DNA from: Trametes villosa
Lineage: Eukaryota; Basidiomycota; Agaricomycetes; Polyporales; Polyporaceae
Length of the DNA: 64,000 nt
Reading direction: 5' to 3'
NCBI GenBank assembly: GCA_002964805.2
Contig: PUDQ02000001.1
Location: forward strand, 4,302,001 to 4,366,000
Below the pieces are notes generated by a model. The model did not search any database. It was given only the letters and a program-made list of their open reading frames with translations, and was not told the origin of the DNA. Positions 11,942 to 25,361 of the stretch are shown one piece after another (positions within the stretch are counted from its first letter, which is position 1; every line of letters starts with the position of its first letter). The translations under genes and the position numbers were made by a program.

Positions 11942-14900
11942 GTCCGCAAACGTCTCGCCATCTGGCGCCCGCGGCAGTCCACCTCAGGATCGCGACAACT
12001 CTACAAGCGCGTCGACGCCCGGCTCGCTCGAGTCTCGAGTCAGAAGGACGCCCTCCGGCGAGCTGCCCGCAGCCCCGGGACCCTGGACGTCTCGACACTT
12101 CGAAGTTCATACGCCAGAGGCTCCCCCGCACCGGTGCCCGAGAACCCTCTCTAGGGTCACCCACCCACGATTGCAATTGTCGCGCAAGTCTGACTCTGAC
12201 AAACCCGTGGGTGCGTCCCCGCGCCCGCCATTTCACAGAGATCCCATCCGCAGGGCTGCAACTCCGCTCCATTGTTCTCTCGGGGAACCGCCCGCTGCGA
12301 GCTGCCCCATCGATGGGCCGCACGGCCGCATGCGGCACCCGCGCTATTCCAGGCCGCGCGGTGGGTGCGCGCGGGTGTCACGCGCGCGCGCCCCCGCCGC
12401 GCTGCCGCCCGCGTCTCCCACATCGCCCGTCCCTGTCGCACTCCCACGCCGCTGCGTCTCGACATCGCGCCGCGCAGGCCCAATTCTCGCGATTCATTGA
12501 GTTTATTGAGTTCATTGTGCAGCGCGTCTGTGCTCGACGCGCGACACTTGTTGCCTTGACGACAGGGCATCCGACAGGGCACCCGGGACGTCCATGCGGC
12601 GCGGAGGTGCGGGGGATCAGTGGCATCGCGCTCCGCTGGCGCCCCGCGGTATTCGCGAATGGCGAATGGCGAACGGCGAGGGCGCGATCTGATGCCCAAA
12701 CTAGTCTCCCGACCCGACGCCGGGCACGCGCAGGCACCCCTGATGGCCTCCCCTGCCCGGCCGCGTGAACCGCCGAGGACTCGCGGGCTGCAGGTGTGTC
12801 CGGGCCCAACGTAATATTCATATTGTCGTCGATCGGTGCTGCTGCTGCCGCCGTCGCCTCCGCGAAGGTAGAGAGGCGGGTGCATTGCTTGATTTCCGGG
12901 CTGGAGCGGGTGTATTCGACGGTCGACGCATGGTGCTCCGTTCGACACCGGTACGGCATAACGTACGGTGCTGCAGCGGAATCCGTGAGTCCTGTCAAAT
13001 GCTGCGGCATGTCGAGGAATCACTGTGACTCTGAGACACGCTCTGCGCAGTGCGACCCTGTGGATGAACCCACCCTCCATCCCGCGAGGGCCAAACTCCA
13101 GGTCCAACTCTAACGGCACGCATGTTGGTGTACATGTGCTGCGTGCAGGGCTGGCGAGATCCAGAGGCCCGGCTGCAGCAGCACCGTACGGCGCCGGGCG
13201 TGCTCGCGCGAGGAGCCAGGACGGCGAACCTGGAAGGCCTGTCTGCGGTAGTGCGTGCTTGGCAGGAGCTTGTTTGAAGGCCTGCCGTTCCCGTTCCTGG
13301 GCTGGCGTCACGGTCGACGCGGGCGGCGGTGCGGGCCTAGGAGGGCCCGGGCGGGGTGCGCAGGCGTCAGCTGTTGTTGCAGTGTGCACCTTTGTCTGCA
13401 GTACATCATACCGGTTGTCTTTAGGTCTTCTACTAGAATATATTTCTGTACTTCAGTGGAAATCTAACACGGCAGAATTTAAGCGTGGACTCTGTAGAGT
13501 CCTATCCAGTTCACCAATGCTGGCCAAGCCTGGAACTCGGGGAGTTGGCGCATGCAAGGTAACTCTCACCGGCGCTGCTCATCGCTGAGAACCAACAACG
13601 AGAGCAGACGCAGCTCCTCTTCGAGGGATGTGTCCCTTCCTAACTGAGCCTCCAGTACAAGATTCCGAACCACGGTGCTGTGAATCTGACATAGAACCAG
13701 CACATGCGCCGTCCGGGCAGGCAGGGCCTCCCAGCACGAACCCGAACGCCACACTCCTCGGTACGCCTGCAATCGCAGTTCCCGCTCAATGTACGTAGGG
13801 AAGCACCCATCTCGCAAAACGCGTTGATGACGCAACCTGTGCAGCATCGTGCGCCTCCTACTCGCCCAGCCGTCCAACACACTCATGATCAAGCTCGCCC
13901 CGCCCAGCACTCGTACACCGCACCCACCAAGCGCCAACCGCGAGCAGCCGTTCTTTGAGCGGCGGGCACGCGCGGGGGGCGCGGCGCGCCAGCTGAACCT
14001 TCCTGCCCATATATGGGCGGGGCCGCGCCTTTTGCGGAACGCGCGCGAAGGTGTGTGCGCCGTGCCGGGCGTTGTGTACACACCCTCCATCGGTACTAGC
14101 TGCGTGCCCCGCGAGTTACGCGAGATCGATCCATGTCGCCCCGCGATCCGTCCGCTCACTCCCCACACGCACGCTTCCGCGCCCGCCGGCATCTTCGCGC
14201 ATCGCGCGTCCCTCCTGCCCGTCCCAGTGGCACTGGCATTTGCTTGGAACGTGCAGGAGCGGCGTCCTCGGCGACACTCCACGCCGCTGTATCTCGAGCG
14301 ACATTGCACGCGCAGGCCCAGAGCGAGAATGGCAGCATCGGGCTGGGTGGGGCATCGACTTCGCGGGGAGACGTCCTTCTGGCGGACCTCGAGCAGGGGG
14401 CGTGGCTGAGAAGCGCGTCCGAAACGGGCGAGACGTCTCGCGCCTCGGCCCGCCGACTTCGACTAATACGCAGAAACGCTACTTGCTTCGTGTCCATATC
14501 CGATTACAGCGAGGAGGAGAGGCGGAGAGTACATACATGGGGCAATACGTTAGACAGAACAGCGCGAGATGAGAGTGATAAGTTATCGTGAGGCGTCGCA
14601 GCGTAGAGGCTCCGGCAGCGTGGCCTCGATAGCGTGAAGCAAGCGTCTGGGGACCCTGGCGCACGTCGACCGATCGAACGCGAGCCTGCCCACTAGCACA
14701 ACGGCAGCAGCAGTGCGAAGCCGCGCCCGTCCAGGTAGAATGCGCCGTCTGGGAGGAGACAGCCCTAGCCGTGGGAGCCGCGCGGGGGGAAGGTGGGTTC
14801 AGTGGGTTCAGTGGCGGCAGGCCTGAGAGCCGGCGCGCGCGCGGCACCCAATCGCGCTCGCGTCCCATCGCGCAGCGGCAGCGGTGGCGTCCGAGCGCGA

Positions 14901-15437
14901 CACGCTTCTGTGCCGGGCGAGGCCCGCCCGCGGGCAGAGGCAGCTAATCTTGGGCCGCAGAACGCACGCGCGAGGATCGCCGCTGTGCGCTGCTCGATCG
15001 GACGATGGATGGATGATGAGTCGTGACTCGCTGTGCTGCTGCCCCTGCCGACACTGACGGGCGATCGTGCCTCCCGCGTGCCGATGCGAGCGTGGTAGAG
15101 CTGGGTCCTGGACATTTCGGGCTGGAGGCTGGGAAGGCATGGCGGCGGCCGCAAGGGTATGGTGGGAGACATCGCGACGGCAGAGGATGGCATGTCGAGA
15201 GCGGCTGCTCCGACGAGGCTGAGATGAAGCCGCAAAGGGTCCGCGCGCTGGACGAATCCGGCGCCTCGAACCTGACCGACACAGAGCGGCGGCACCAATA
15301 GGCGAACGGGACCGCCGCAGCGATCTGCGCCGCCGGATGCGGCGACGATTTGTGGGCGCATGGGAAGGGCCCAGGCTAGGCCCCGGAAGGGATGGTCGCG
15401 CGGCAGGCCTGCGCCTGTTATGGCCGCAAGCTCAAGC
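11942..15437. other. Gene-poor interval
   Basis: About 3.5 kb with long chance frames on both strands. The longest, 12157-13389 (-), starts at GTG and looks like compositional noise rich in Ala, Arg and Pro. I find no domain, splice pattern or repeat that I can defend. Confidence 0.4.
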
Positions 15438-18400
15438 TCAAGCTTTCCATGCGACGAAGATGCGCCCGGTGCGGCTGCTCGGTGGCGGCTCTTGCTCGGA
15501 AAAGGGGGGCACCGCCGCGTGTCCCACTATAGGACTCGAAGGCGCCGTCGCAGCGCGAGCCTGGAACGGCTCGCCCGCCCTTTGCGCCGCGGATCCGTCT
15601 GTGTAGCCGGTGGAAGATGAAGGCGAATGAGGATCGGCGTCCGCGCGCAGAGTTTCGCTTTCAAGGCTGCTCTGGCGAGGGAGGGGCACCACGGGCGATG
15701 AAAACTCGTGCTTGCGGCCACTAGATCCGGACGCCGCGCGCTGCTCGTACGCGGCCCAGGCAGCGCACATCGCCTCGTAAGCTTCACGCTCTTCGGAAGT
15801 CGACGGGGGGTAGGCGGCCCATCCCAGGCGGTCTTCGGTGGCTGCGGCGACGTACATGCGGGCCTTCATATCGCTGCAAATCGGGCATCAATGAATGGGA
15901 GTCAGCTCTGCATCCGTGCGATAAGTAGTTTCTCTGACACGCCGCCCTCCTGAAGGCGTTCTTTACGCTGCGGAACCCGTCTCCAGGAGGACGCACGGCC
16001 TGTCAGGAACGCGAACAGAACAAAGACGTACAGTTCGAAGCAGCGCAGATGTTCGTCGAACTGCAGCCGCGTCAGGCTCATGAGAGCGTCCTCCTTTGGG
16101 TGACGGCGACGTCGAGACGGTTGGAAGGCGAGGTGGTCAGATGCCCGTCGCGACGTCATCCCCGTCGAACTGCGCGAGACAGTCTCTTGGAAGTCGACGA
16201 CCCAGTCCCACATTGGCTCGGCACACGCCAGCACTTCTTGGACACGCAGCGCGAGGAGAAGGGTAACGGAGCGCGGGTCGAAGTTGATGGTCTTGTTAGG
16301 AAGGGGATTCATCTTCAGCACCTTGAAGACATCAGCTTGAGGTGTTTTCACAGCCTGATCGTCAGCTGCTGTGGAGTCTCCGGAAACACGCGAAAGGTGC
16401 GAAGAAGGATGTCCGGGAAGGGGATGCGAACGTCGGAGAGCCGCAGGTGAGAACCCGCTGTATCTACTGGTGTCCAAGGCCACGACACTGGAGCCACCAA
16501 CGAGATCGCTGCTGTGCATGATATCGGACGGCGGGAGCTCGGTGGCGATGCGGTTGTGCTTGTGATCCTCCGAACGCGGCTGGCCTATCATTGGGATACG
16601 TCTGTCGACAGCGAAGGGGGACGGCGGTTCGGCAAAAGACGGCGCAGGGGGGAAGCTGACGACTATTGGAGGAGGGGCGCGGACATCTAGTAGTAATGAT
16701 TAGTTAAGAAAGCGATAGTCTCAGCAAACAGAGTGCGTACCTCGTAAGTGCAGTGGTAGGAGGTTGGTCAGTAGAGACACGGGTTCGAGGTTGATGAACC
16801 TTGCCGCATGCATCTCGTCGTAGATAGCCTGGAGGAGGGAGTGGTCGTGAGGGTTGATGGGAGCTTTCTCAAGAGTGCGGAAGAGCATCGGGGTGGACGT
16901 GATGTTGGTGCTAGAAGGGGCAGGGCGAAGAGGTCGGAGGGTGTCGTCGAGGATGGTATGCTTTACCCGTGCTACGTCGTCAAAGGAATAGCTGAATGCG
17001 TTCATCCGGCGCGAAGGCAGCGCGAACGCGGATGGCGGAAAGCCTCCTTCCTGCTCAGACGAGTGCGACGACTCCGTGTGCGGGGGAGTCGGTGGGGATT
17101 CGTGTAGATGTTTCGGCTCCGGCGACTCGATGATGGAAACCGCCTCACGACGGCTTCCTGGAAATTGAAGATCCTCCTCCCACATCTTGTATACATCCCG
17201 TCAGGTCGCGCGTGGTTCACAAAAGAAGAATTACTGCATACCTCGAAGGCGGCACCGGGCCTCATCACACGTGTAATTTCCTATCCGGGCGTCGTCAGAA
17301 GTCGGCAACCATATATACGGCAGCGCCGTGGGTAACGAGAGCACACCTCGAGCAAGCCGTCCCACTGAGGAAGGAGGGCGTCAATAAGGGTCGCAGAACA
17401 TGTACCTGATCTGGAGCGAGCGTACCTTGTCCTCGGGTACTCCACGGGCGACTCGAACGAGGCGACTGACGTCCCGCGTAGATCAGATCAGATCTCACGT
17501 ACATATTTGCACCAGATTCAGGGTGGATCTACTTACACGTAGTCGAATTCCTCATTTGGGAAGGGCAGTCGCTCGAGGCTAAAGTAAAGGTCCGTGAGCA
17601 AGGGGGAACTGAGCGGGCGGAATACGCGCCGAAGGGTAGAAGGTGCGACGACTCACAAGTTCGCTTGCACCCAGGTGATTCGGGATGCCAGGTCAAACGA
17701 TCCTACCTGGACCAGGTCCGGATGAAGCGGGACGACGTCTAGGCCTGCAGCCGCTATTCAGAGAAGTCCAGGGAAGACATGTAGAAGCAGACGAACCGAC
17801 GAAGTACGAATCCTGTAGCCCATACGGTCAGAAAGCTTCATTTGGGACGACAACCCCACCTGACTGACCTTCCACTCTCTGGCCGCATTCAAAATCCAGG
17901 TGCCGGTTCCTAAGCGGGACTCGACTCAATACAACGTCCAAGAAGGCAATGTCGTTTACTTGCCACATCCAAGGTCGAGACTGGGCCCGGTCATAAGTCG
18001 CGTTAGTCACTCCGATCGTGTGAACGCAGTGGGCAGCATACTCACACCCTCGCCGGGGGCGTCTCGAAGACGTGCATGGTCGAGCTCGCGCCCATTTGAT
18101 ACTGCCACAGGTTGTCCCACACGTCCCTTCAGAATGTTAGTGCGCAGACGAAGGAGCGAAATCATGCGTAACTTACAGGTCGACGACCTGCCTGTCGTAA
18201 CTCCGGGGATACGGCACATCCTCCACGGGGAAAGCGTGGTACTTCCTTCCGCTTCGTATTACGAACTGCGCCTCTCGCGCCCGAATCTTCTGCCGCAGCT
18301 CTTCCAAGATGGCTCGGTCAAGCGTCGAAAACGGCAAGTCGTTCTTGGCGCTCTTATCTTGCATCGTCAGCGAGGTGTCGCACCTGCTGCTTTTACTCTT

Positions 18401-18973
18401 CTTCCGCTGCAGTGGGAACTCTGAGCCGCGCTGAAGCCGACGATCCCGACGCCGTCAATGAGCCTCATACGGGCCATGCATTACGCGAGCGGTACTCACC
18501 GGAAGCGGGAACTCCCAGTCTGCCGACTCCCCGTCCGTCTCGTTCTCCCGCACGTCGGTGAACGCATGCGCCGGCTGTAATGTTCCGGCCACCGGGGACT
18601 TTTCCGTCGAGCCTGAAGACGTGGATGGCCGTGAGTTCGTGCGCGCCGGGTTTCGCGGTGGCCGAGGTGGGGCTGTGGGGGAGGTGGGAGAGAGGGTACC
18701 ATGGTCGTCCACCAGTGGTCGCTTTTCTGCATGGGAGCTGGAGGGACGCTTCAGGCGAAAGAGTCTGCGCTTTCCCGAGGAGGCCCTCAACAACGTATCG
18801 GGCGCGTGTTTCGACGAGTGTAGGGCCTGGACAAGGAGATGTGCTGCAGGTGGAAGCGCGGCGGCAGCCTCAGTAGCGGTAGCAGCGCCGGCGCTGTTTG
18901 ATCGACGCCGAGGCGGAGTCGACTGTGAGCGGCGAGCGTTGAATTGCGGACCTACAGTTGGTCGCACGATCAT
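15438..18973 (-). CDS. SAM-dependent methyltransferase with long C-terminal extension, 14 exons
   Basis: Exons (5'->3' on the minus strand): 18973-18500, 18430-18177, 18126-18046, 17980-17964, 17909-17869, 17812-17797, 17744-17657, 17578-17537, 17465-17426, 17364-17347, 17280-17242, 17185-16741, 16686-16032, 15873-15438. Phases match at every junction and give 881 aa. Motif I, VLDLGCGTGTWIL (about residue 270), is assembled from three exons. Then follow GLDVVPLHPDL, ITWVQANFLERLPFPNEEFD, ARGVPEDKWDGLLEEITRVM and RPGAAFEMWEEDL, a class I methyltransferase core. The N-terminus is Ser/Pro-rich. The C-terminal region (SFDDVARVKHTILDDTLRP; LALRVQEVLACAEPMWDWV) recalls a conserved basidiomycete family of unknown substrate. 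Exons of 16, 17 and 18 nt and a GC-AG intron at 17963 make it easy to misannotate. Confidence 0.88.
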
Positions 18974-20708
18974 GACAGCAGAGAGCAAGAACAGGAGCAG
19001 GAGAGCGAGCAGGACAAGAGAGCGATGTGGACGGACAGCAAAGTCATCGGGGGGTTAAGAGGGCCAAGAAGATGTCATGCAGTCGCAGGGACGTGGTTGC
19101 AGTTTTGTGGGGTTCGGAAAGCAGTCTCCTCGATCGTTTGACAGCTCTCTGCGCCAGGGCGCAAGAAAGTGGTACGCGACGTCGACCGTCAAGTGCAGGG
19201 GAACGATCGAATTGAGTGATTGACGCAGTCTGATGCGCTAGCACTAGTAGTCGATCGATTATGATGCGGAGGGCGGGAGGCCAGAACACGAGGAGGGCGC
19301 GCAGGCAGACGAGGGCTTTGAGAAAGCTGAGCAGAGGGCGAGCATCTCGTGTGCACGCTCTTGAGGCTCGCGGCTGCTGTGGAAAGGGTGGGATGAAACT
19401 GATATAGCCCCGGCCCATGTGCCCACGATGGGCAGTAGCGTCAGCGCCGGTGCTTATTGGTGTGCCTTCTCGGTTTCCTTATTGAAGGTGAGTATAGTCA
19501 TGTCAACGTAAGGGAAGAATGAGATTGCGTACCGGATCGCGATCCCAGCTGGTTACCAACCGTCCACCTCTGTTGCTACCAGCGATAATCTCATGCTTGA
19601 AGCCCCACATTGGCATCGAACGCTGATGGGCCGCCACTAGACCAATCATGGGTGTCTACACGATGTTTGCGCCGCCTTGAACGCGTTAAGGCAAGGCGCC
19701 CGTACTTTCAGCGCCGTAACAGAGCATAGCTTGTTTCCAAACGGAATAGAGCGGCGTGGTCGGCGTAGGCACGAGTGCGGATATGGAAGGAGAGGAGGTG
19801 CTGCGGAGGTAGGACGAAGTAAGTCCGACATGACAGGAAGCGCCTAGAGTCTCAGCCAAGCTGGTCACCTGGAGCGTTGCGGTCGCGCGCGGACTCTCAT
19901 GGCCTTACAGCTCTTCATGCATCAACGACCAGCTTGGGGTCAGACAGTGACGGTGTAAATTCGTCGAGCCGCAGTCAAACGCTAACCCAGGAAGAGGCAA
20001 AGGTAGCCTAGCGCCTGGAAGAAGGTTGCTGAGTTGCGACCGCAGTGGATGACGGCATTAGCCACAGACCAGCGCTGCATCATACTCCCCGCGGACCATA
20101 TCTTTCAAGTGGCCCATGGCTTGCGTTCTCGTGCCGCCTTACATAGCCTTACATGCACACCTAAGCACTCACCGGGAAAGACTTCTTGCGAATAATATTA
20201 GCATGTCTTCGACATCTCATCCTCCGGATCCCCGGGCCTAGCGGTTCAAGCTCCCATTCAAACGGCCGCGGGCTCGGAGGCCTGGCGATGGCAGCAGGGA
20301 AGGAGACGGTTGAGAACAACACATGCGCATGAGTGAATGGGGGAGGGGGGTAGTTCTGGAGCACTTGCACTCTCCAACGGTTTATATATGCGCTCGGCTC
20401 CGAGACGCGCCACCGTGTCGTAGAAGCTCAGCCGAACGAGGAAGTATTGTGTCCCGAAAAGGCGGCAAAGTCGAAGTGAGTGTTGATCGGGCATGTTCAA
20501 GATGTGACGATCGACATGGGAAGGAAGAGTGTGTTGCAGCGAGAAGCCATGGTCAGTTTGTGTCGTCGAATGCATGCCGACGCAAGATGGGCGGGATGAA
20601 TACGATCGCAAGCGTCCACGTTGCATGAAAGACAACTAATACACAGAGCATAGTACACAGCAGTAGATTCTTCTCCCGACATTCCCATACAGGTCCGTCT
20701 CCAGGTCT
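18974..20708. other. Intergenic region without recognised gene
   Basis: About 1.7 kb between the methyltransferase start and the Cdc37 stop. Small frames only; no repeats noticed. Confidence 0.4.
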
Positions 20709-22437
20709 TCAGTCGATATCCTTCGCCAGGGCCTCGTCAGCTTCGTTCTCTTCGTCGCCCTCGTCCTCCTCATCGCCCTCATCGCCCTCATCACCTGCAT
20801 TCCGACCAGTTTGGTCCCGAACCTCGCCGTCCGCGAAGTTCAGGATGCCGGAGACCTCAAGGAGCTTCACGACCTGCTCCGCCTCGGAGATGCTCATCCC
20901 CGCGAGGACCTTGTTCACGCCGTCCAGGCTGTGGTCCTGCAGCGCCTTCTTCATCGGCTCCGGGAAGCTCTGGAACACGTCCCACCGCAGCTGTAGCGCC
21001 TTGCGCACGTCCGCGATGTCGACGTTCTCGAACCCGGGCCCCTCGAGCTGGAGCTTCTCCGGCGGCGGGCCGTCGGGCACGTTAAAGCTGATCGTCTGGT
21101 CCGGGTTCTCGGGCATGAGCTGGATCTGCTCGGTCTCGCCGGACGCTGCAGCCTCCGCCTTTGAGATGCGGACGCGCTCGACGAGGTGCGCGTACGTGTC
21201 CGCGACGTCCTTCTCGAAGACGCCTGTCGCACGAGGGTCTCCCGCGATCAGCCTGCAAGTCAGTGTCAGCACGCTGCGGCGGGGATGTGAGAGACGCGCC
21301 ACTCACTTGCGGAACAGCATCGACGGGCCGTCCTTGCCCAGCTTCTCGCAGTACTGCAGCAGCAAGCTCTGGTGTACGCATTGCTGCGCCCACTTCGGGT
21401 CGCCGTCGCTTTGTGCGCGGAACGCAGCGACCAGGAGCGCGTCGGACGCGCCGGGGACGTAGACGTCGCGGTGTGCCTTGATGAACTCCCATGACGCCTC
21501 GTAGCCGCGGAGGGGTAGGTGCGAGAACTGCACGAGCACGGGGGTGAGTTCGGGCAAATCATCGTCGTCGGCCGCCGAGGATGCTTGTGATGTCGACGCT
21601 TCATTGAAAGGCGCAGACTCGACGCCCTTCGGGTTGAGGACCTCCACCTCCGTCACGGTCTTCTTCGGCTTGTCCGGGACAATCGCACCCTTGACGGGTG
21701 GTGGCGCGGGCTTGGGTGGCACGTACTGAACGGCGCGGGTCTCAACGAGGAGCGGCAGGAGCAACGGTAAACGGTACGCACGTGTGACTCGAAACCCTCA
21801 TGAATGTCCTCCATGGTGATCTTCTTCTGCGCCTCCTCCTCCTCCGCCTGCAGCTCCTTCCGCTGCTTCGCGTTGTGCTCGTCGATCTTGACCAGGTGCG
21901 CCTTCAGCCCCGCGACGAGCGCGTCGCCGAGCTTCGGGTCGTCCTTCTCCACGCCGCTCTTCTTCGCCTCCTCCCAGACCTGTATCAGCAGCGTGTACAG
22001 CATCTCGTCGTACGACTTCTGCTCGGGGTTCGTCGTGGGCGGGGCCTCGGGTGAGGGATTCGTCTTGAAGCGTTCGACGAGCGAGGAGAAGTGCGGGGGG
22101 CCCTGCGCCTCGACCTCCTCGGCGATCTTCGCGAGGCGGGGCTTGAGGACCTCGTTGCATGCGATGTCGGCCTTGAGCTGGGCGATGTGCATCTTGCGCA
22201 TCTCGCGCTTTTCGTGGATGTCGCGCTGCTTCCATCTGCGTAAGGTGAGAGCACATCCCAAAAGACCCGTAAGCACTGGTCGTACCGGATGAGCGACTTC
22301 TTGTCGACGTTCGGGTGTCCCTCGATGTCGGAGTCGTCGGAAAGCTGCAGCCGCGCCGATCCTTAGACCATGTCGCGGCCCGATACGCGTCGCGCACGCA
22401 CCTCAAGCTTGTCCCATTTAGAGTAGTTCAGAGGCAT
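20709..22437 (-). CDS. CDC37: Hsp90 co-chaperone Cdc37
   Basis: Exons 22437-22402, 22344-22286, 22235-21782, 21725-21307 and 21252-20709 give 503 aa. The N-terminus MPLNYSKWDKLELSDDSDIE contains the conserved CK2 site (Ser14 here), followed by HPNVDKKSLIRWKQ, the kinase-binding domain signature. A charged coiled-coil region (IHEKREMRKMHIAQLKADIA) comes next. The middle Hsp90-binding domain includes LPLRGYEASWEFIKAHRDVY and SLLLQYCEKLGKDGPSMLFRKL. The C-terminal part has LQLRWDVFQSFPEPMKKAL and ends in an acidic Asp/Glu tail. It loads protein kinases onto Hsp90 in the cytosol. The length is normal for fungal Cdc37. All splice sites are GT-AG with short introns. Confidence 0.96.
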
Positions 22438-24789
22438 GCTGGGAAGTAGGAAGTAGGTGAAGGTGAAGGGGGGAAGACGGTGTGGCGGGGTAGAAGATGT
22501 CGGTGTCTGGCAGTACTTGGTAAAGTACAAAGCTGCTGTACTTGGATATGGAGCCTTCTGGAAGCTGCGAGAAAATGCGTCCCCTGCGGCATCGCTCTCA
22601 TCGGAAGGTCCAGCGATGTTCTCGAGGCTGTAGCTGTCGATGTCCGAGTATCCTCGAGGCGGTATGTGTGGGCGATGGTTAGGTAACGCGGGAATGGTGA
22701 AGGATTCTGCTCGAGGATCAAACGCCCGGCGGCGATGTACAAACCGGCGTAATGGCGCTGTGGGCGCTTCGGACTTGGCGTATTCTCACAGCATGCACTC
22801 AGGCACACTCTGGCGTTCTGCTTGACCATGATCCATGACCTGGATATATGTCCATGAAACACGCCAGAGAGACGCCTGCGCCACACCAGAACGCTACAGG
22901 GTACAACAACTGAGTCTTTTGGCACCCGCATCGGCTCAGGTAGAGCTTTTCCTGTGATATTCGATGCAATCCCTCTACTACTCTGTCGGATTTTTGCCTG
23001 GCTCCATCAAACCGAGGGCAGCAGATGTATCCTTGGATATACAGGAAAGGAAGTTCTGCCTGATCATAGAGGCCTTACCTGCCCGCTCACGATTGTATAT
23101 TTCGTCACACGAACCCCTCTGCCAGTTGGCAGCACAATCATCACTACAGCTGCTACCTCGGCCAGTAATATTCACGAGAGACGACCCAAACAGTGGGATT
23201 CACTCCCACCGAGATAAACAACACCCACTTAGAACAATGCTGTTGGCCAGCTTAGAGCGCGACTACGCCTTTGGCGACCCGGCCGACATCCTACATATGC
23301 ACCACGCACGCTGGTGCCATATGATGCGTCTCCTGAGGAGCTCAGCTCGAGTAGAACTCTGTTATGCTAGTCGCTGTGTTTAGCTTATGGCAGGGAATGG
23401 ATATTCGCAAATTGGCTGGAAAAGCTCGCTGACTCGGGCAACCACGCACTCCGGCAGCTGCTGTGCCGCCTGAAGGTGTGGCTGCTACGAGTCAGAAGCG
23501 ACGGCGACCAACATACCGCGGCAGCGACTCGCACGTTTGAACTGCTCCTTCATATGGGCAGGATAGCGAGTAACAGTTAACGCGCCGCACGCTGACAGTG
23601 CCCTACGCTACTGTGGTCTGTATGCACATAGCAAGCGACTCCCACTAAGACTGGATGTCTCAGGAGGAGTCGGCTTAGTCCCGAGTCCCACTCCCACAGA
23701 TCTAGTATATACTCGAGAATAAAGTATATTTTCTACTTAACTCTACTTTGTTCACTTACGGGGTCTTTAAATTTGACGCAGTCACATACCTACAAATGTG
23801 GCCCACTCGCTGTCGCTGCATTGCGATGGCGCCCTACTACTAGACTCAGAGGCGCGTGAAGGCTCGCGATCCCGTGACCGCGGCGTAGCCCACGTGGAAC
23901 GGGTTTTGGGATTTGCCCTTGACGCCGCTGGCGCAGCTCGATCTGCTCGATGCCCCTCTCTCCACCGCCCATCGGCGTCGCGACGTCGGGGGCCGTTTGT
24001 CCAGCCTCACCACCCGCACCCCAGTTCTCCGTCCGGCGCTCGTGGCGGCGCGGTCTGCCAGGATCCAGGCCGCGGTGCGCTGCGGCGCGGTGACGTTCGC
24101 AGGATCACCCGGAAAACGTCGGTACCCCGGTGCTTTCCCCCTGCGGAATAGGAGGTGAGTGTTTTCTCGGAAAAACAAGTCGTAGGGTTTCAGCGTTGGG
24201 TCTGGTCGTCGCTGCGGACGAGTCGACTGCGCCGTGGATTGTGCCGCGCGAATCGTGAGGGCGTTCGTGGAAGCGTACTATATGCTCGAGACATCGAGCA
24301 CCCATGTCTAAGTACTTACTTCAGAGTGTCGGAAATGACGCAGATTGTGAAAGCTGAAGGCAACGATTGGCTTGACCTCCGGCGCACTATACGTCAGGCC
24401 TACAGGTTCTGGACCCATATGAACACCCCGGATGCTCACTTCTACCCCGCACTCGAGTGCGGAATCCGTGCCCCGGCACCCCCGACGCCAGTCCGGCGCC
24501 CCGATCGATGCTCCTGCAAAATTCTTTCTGGGGGAGCGCTGTGCTCCGGAGCACTTCCCGCCACGCCGGCTCTCCTTCCAAGGCGATCCCGACCGCCGGC
24601 TGAGCGTCCCGGCGACGCAGACTCGCGCGAAAACCCTCGACGTCGAGGGACTTTGACGTCCAGGGCCTGCGGGGCGTTTGCCTATATAAGCACGGCGGTC
24701 TGCTCGCCAAAATCCTCAGTTCTACTCACTGCCGCCTATCGCCCATCGGTCTTCCACACAGTCCTTCTTTGCACACCCTCGCAGTCGCC
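22438..24789. other. Intergenic region without recognised gene
   Basis: About 2.35 kb between divergent genes, containing the Cdc37 and expansin-like promoters. Around 23630-23720 a TCCCACT-rich stretch forms an imperfect inverted repeat (ACTAAG versus CTTAGT cores). No coding region is supported. Confidence 0.4.
24683..24689 (+). promoter_or_regulatory. TATA box of the expansin-like gene
   Basis: TATATAA lies 107 nt upstream of the ATG at 24790, a typical strong fungal core promoter and consistent with an abundant secreted protein. Confidence 0.65.
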
Positions 24790-25361
24790 ATGTCTTCCTA
24801 CACTGTCCTCTTCTTCCTCCTTGCCCTCGCGTTCACCGCGTTCGCTTCGCCGGTCGCCACCAACGGCACCGCTCTCATCGAGAAGCGTGCCCGCACTGGC
24901 CGTGTAAGTCACTTTGCTTGAGTTTGCTCTGCAGCATATGTCTCATACGCGACGTCATTCAGGGTACCTGGTTCAACGTCGGCCTCGGTGCCTGCGGGAA
25001 GACCAACAAGGACAGCGACAAGATCATCGCGATCTCGTCTAACATCTACGACAGCGGCGCTCACTGCGACAAGGTTCGTCCTGCATTATATCTGCCTGTA
25101 CGAATCCTTTGCTGAACGAGCCTTCGCTTCTACAGAAGGTGAAGATCACCAACACCGCCAACGGCAAGTCCGCCTCGGCCATCGTCCGTGACGAGTGCCC
25201 CGGTTGCGGCTCCAACGACATCGGTATGCTACATTGGCCATTCTCTTGCTTCCCAGCCACTGACCCCGTTTTCTGTCACAGACATGAGCCCCTCGCTCTT
25301 CTCGTCGATCGGCAACCTCGACACCGGCGTCCTCACCGTCTCGTGGTCGTACACCAACTAA
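24790..25361 (+). CDS. Secreted expansin-like/loosenin-type RlpA DPBB protein
   Basis: Exons 24790-24903, 24963-25073, 25136-25223 and 25282-25361 encode 130 aa. A signal peptide (SYTVLFFLLALAFTAFASP) precedes a short pro-region with a Lys-Arg at 32-33, a possible Kex2 site. The mature part is a single double-psi beta-barrel: GTWFNVGLGACGKTN, IIAISSNIYDSGAHC, VRDECPGCGSNDIDMSPSLF and VLTVSWSYTN. Four cysteines are present. Fungal proteins of this type loosen cellulose or chitin networks non-hydrolytically or act in fruiting and defence. No carbohydrate-binding second domain is present, as in loosenins and unlike plant expansins. Confidence 0.93.

Noticed and set aside
12157..13389. 410-codon open frame on the minus strand
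   Set aside because: It starts at GTG, is dominated by Ala/Arg/Pro/Gly, has no domain or conserved motif and lies in GC-rich sequence where long chance frames are common.
23640..23760. TCCCACT-rich imperfect inverted repeat as a mobile element
   Set aside because: Arms match only in short blocks and no target duplication could be found.
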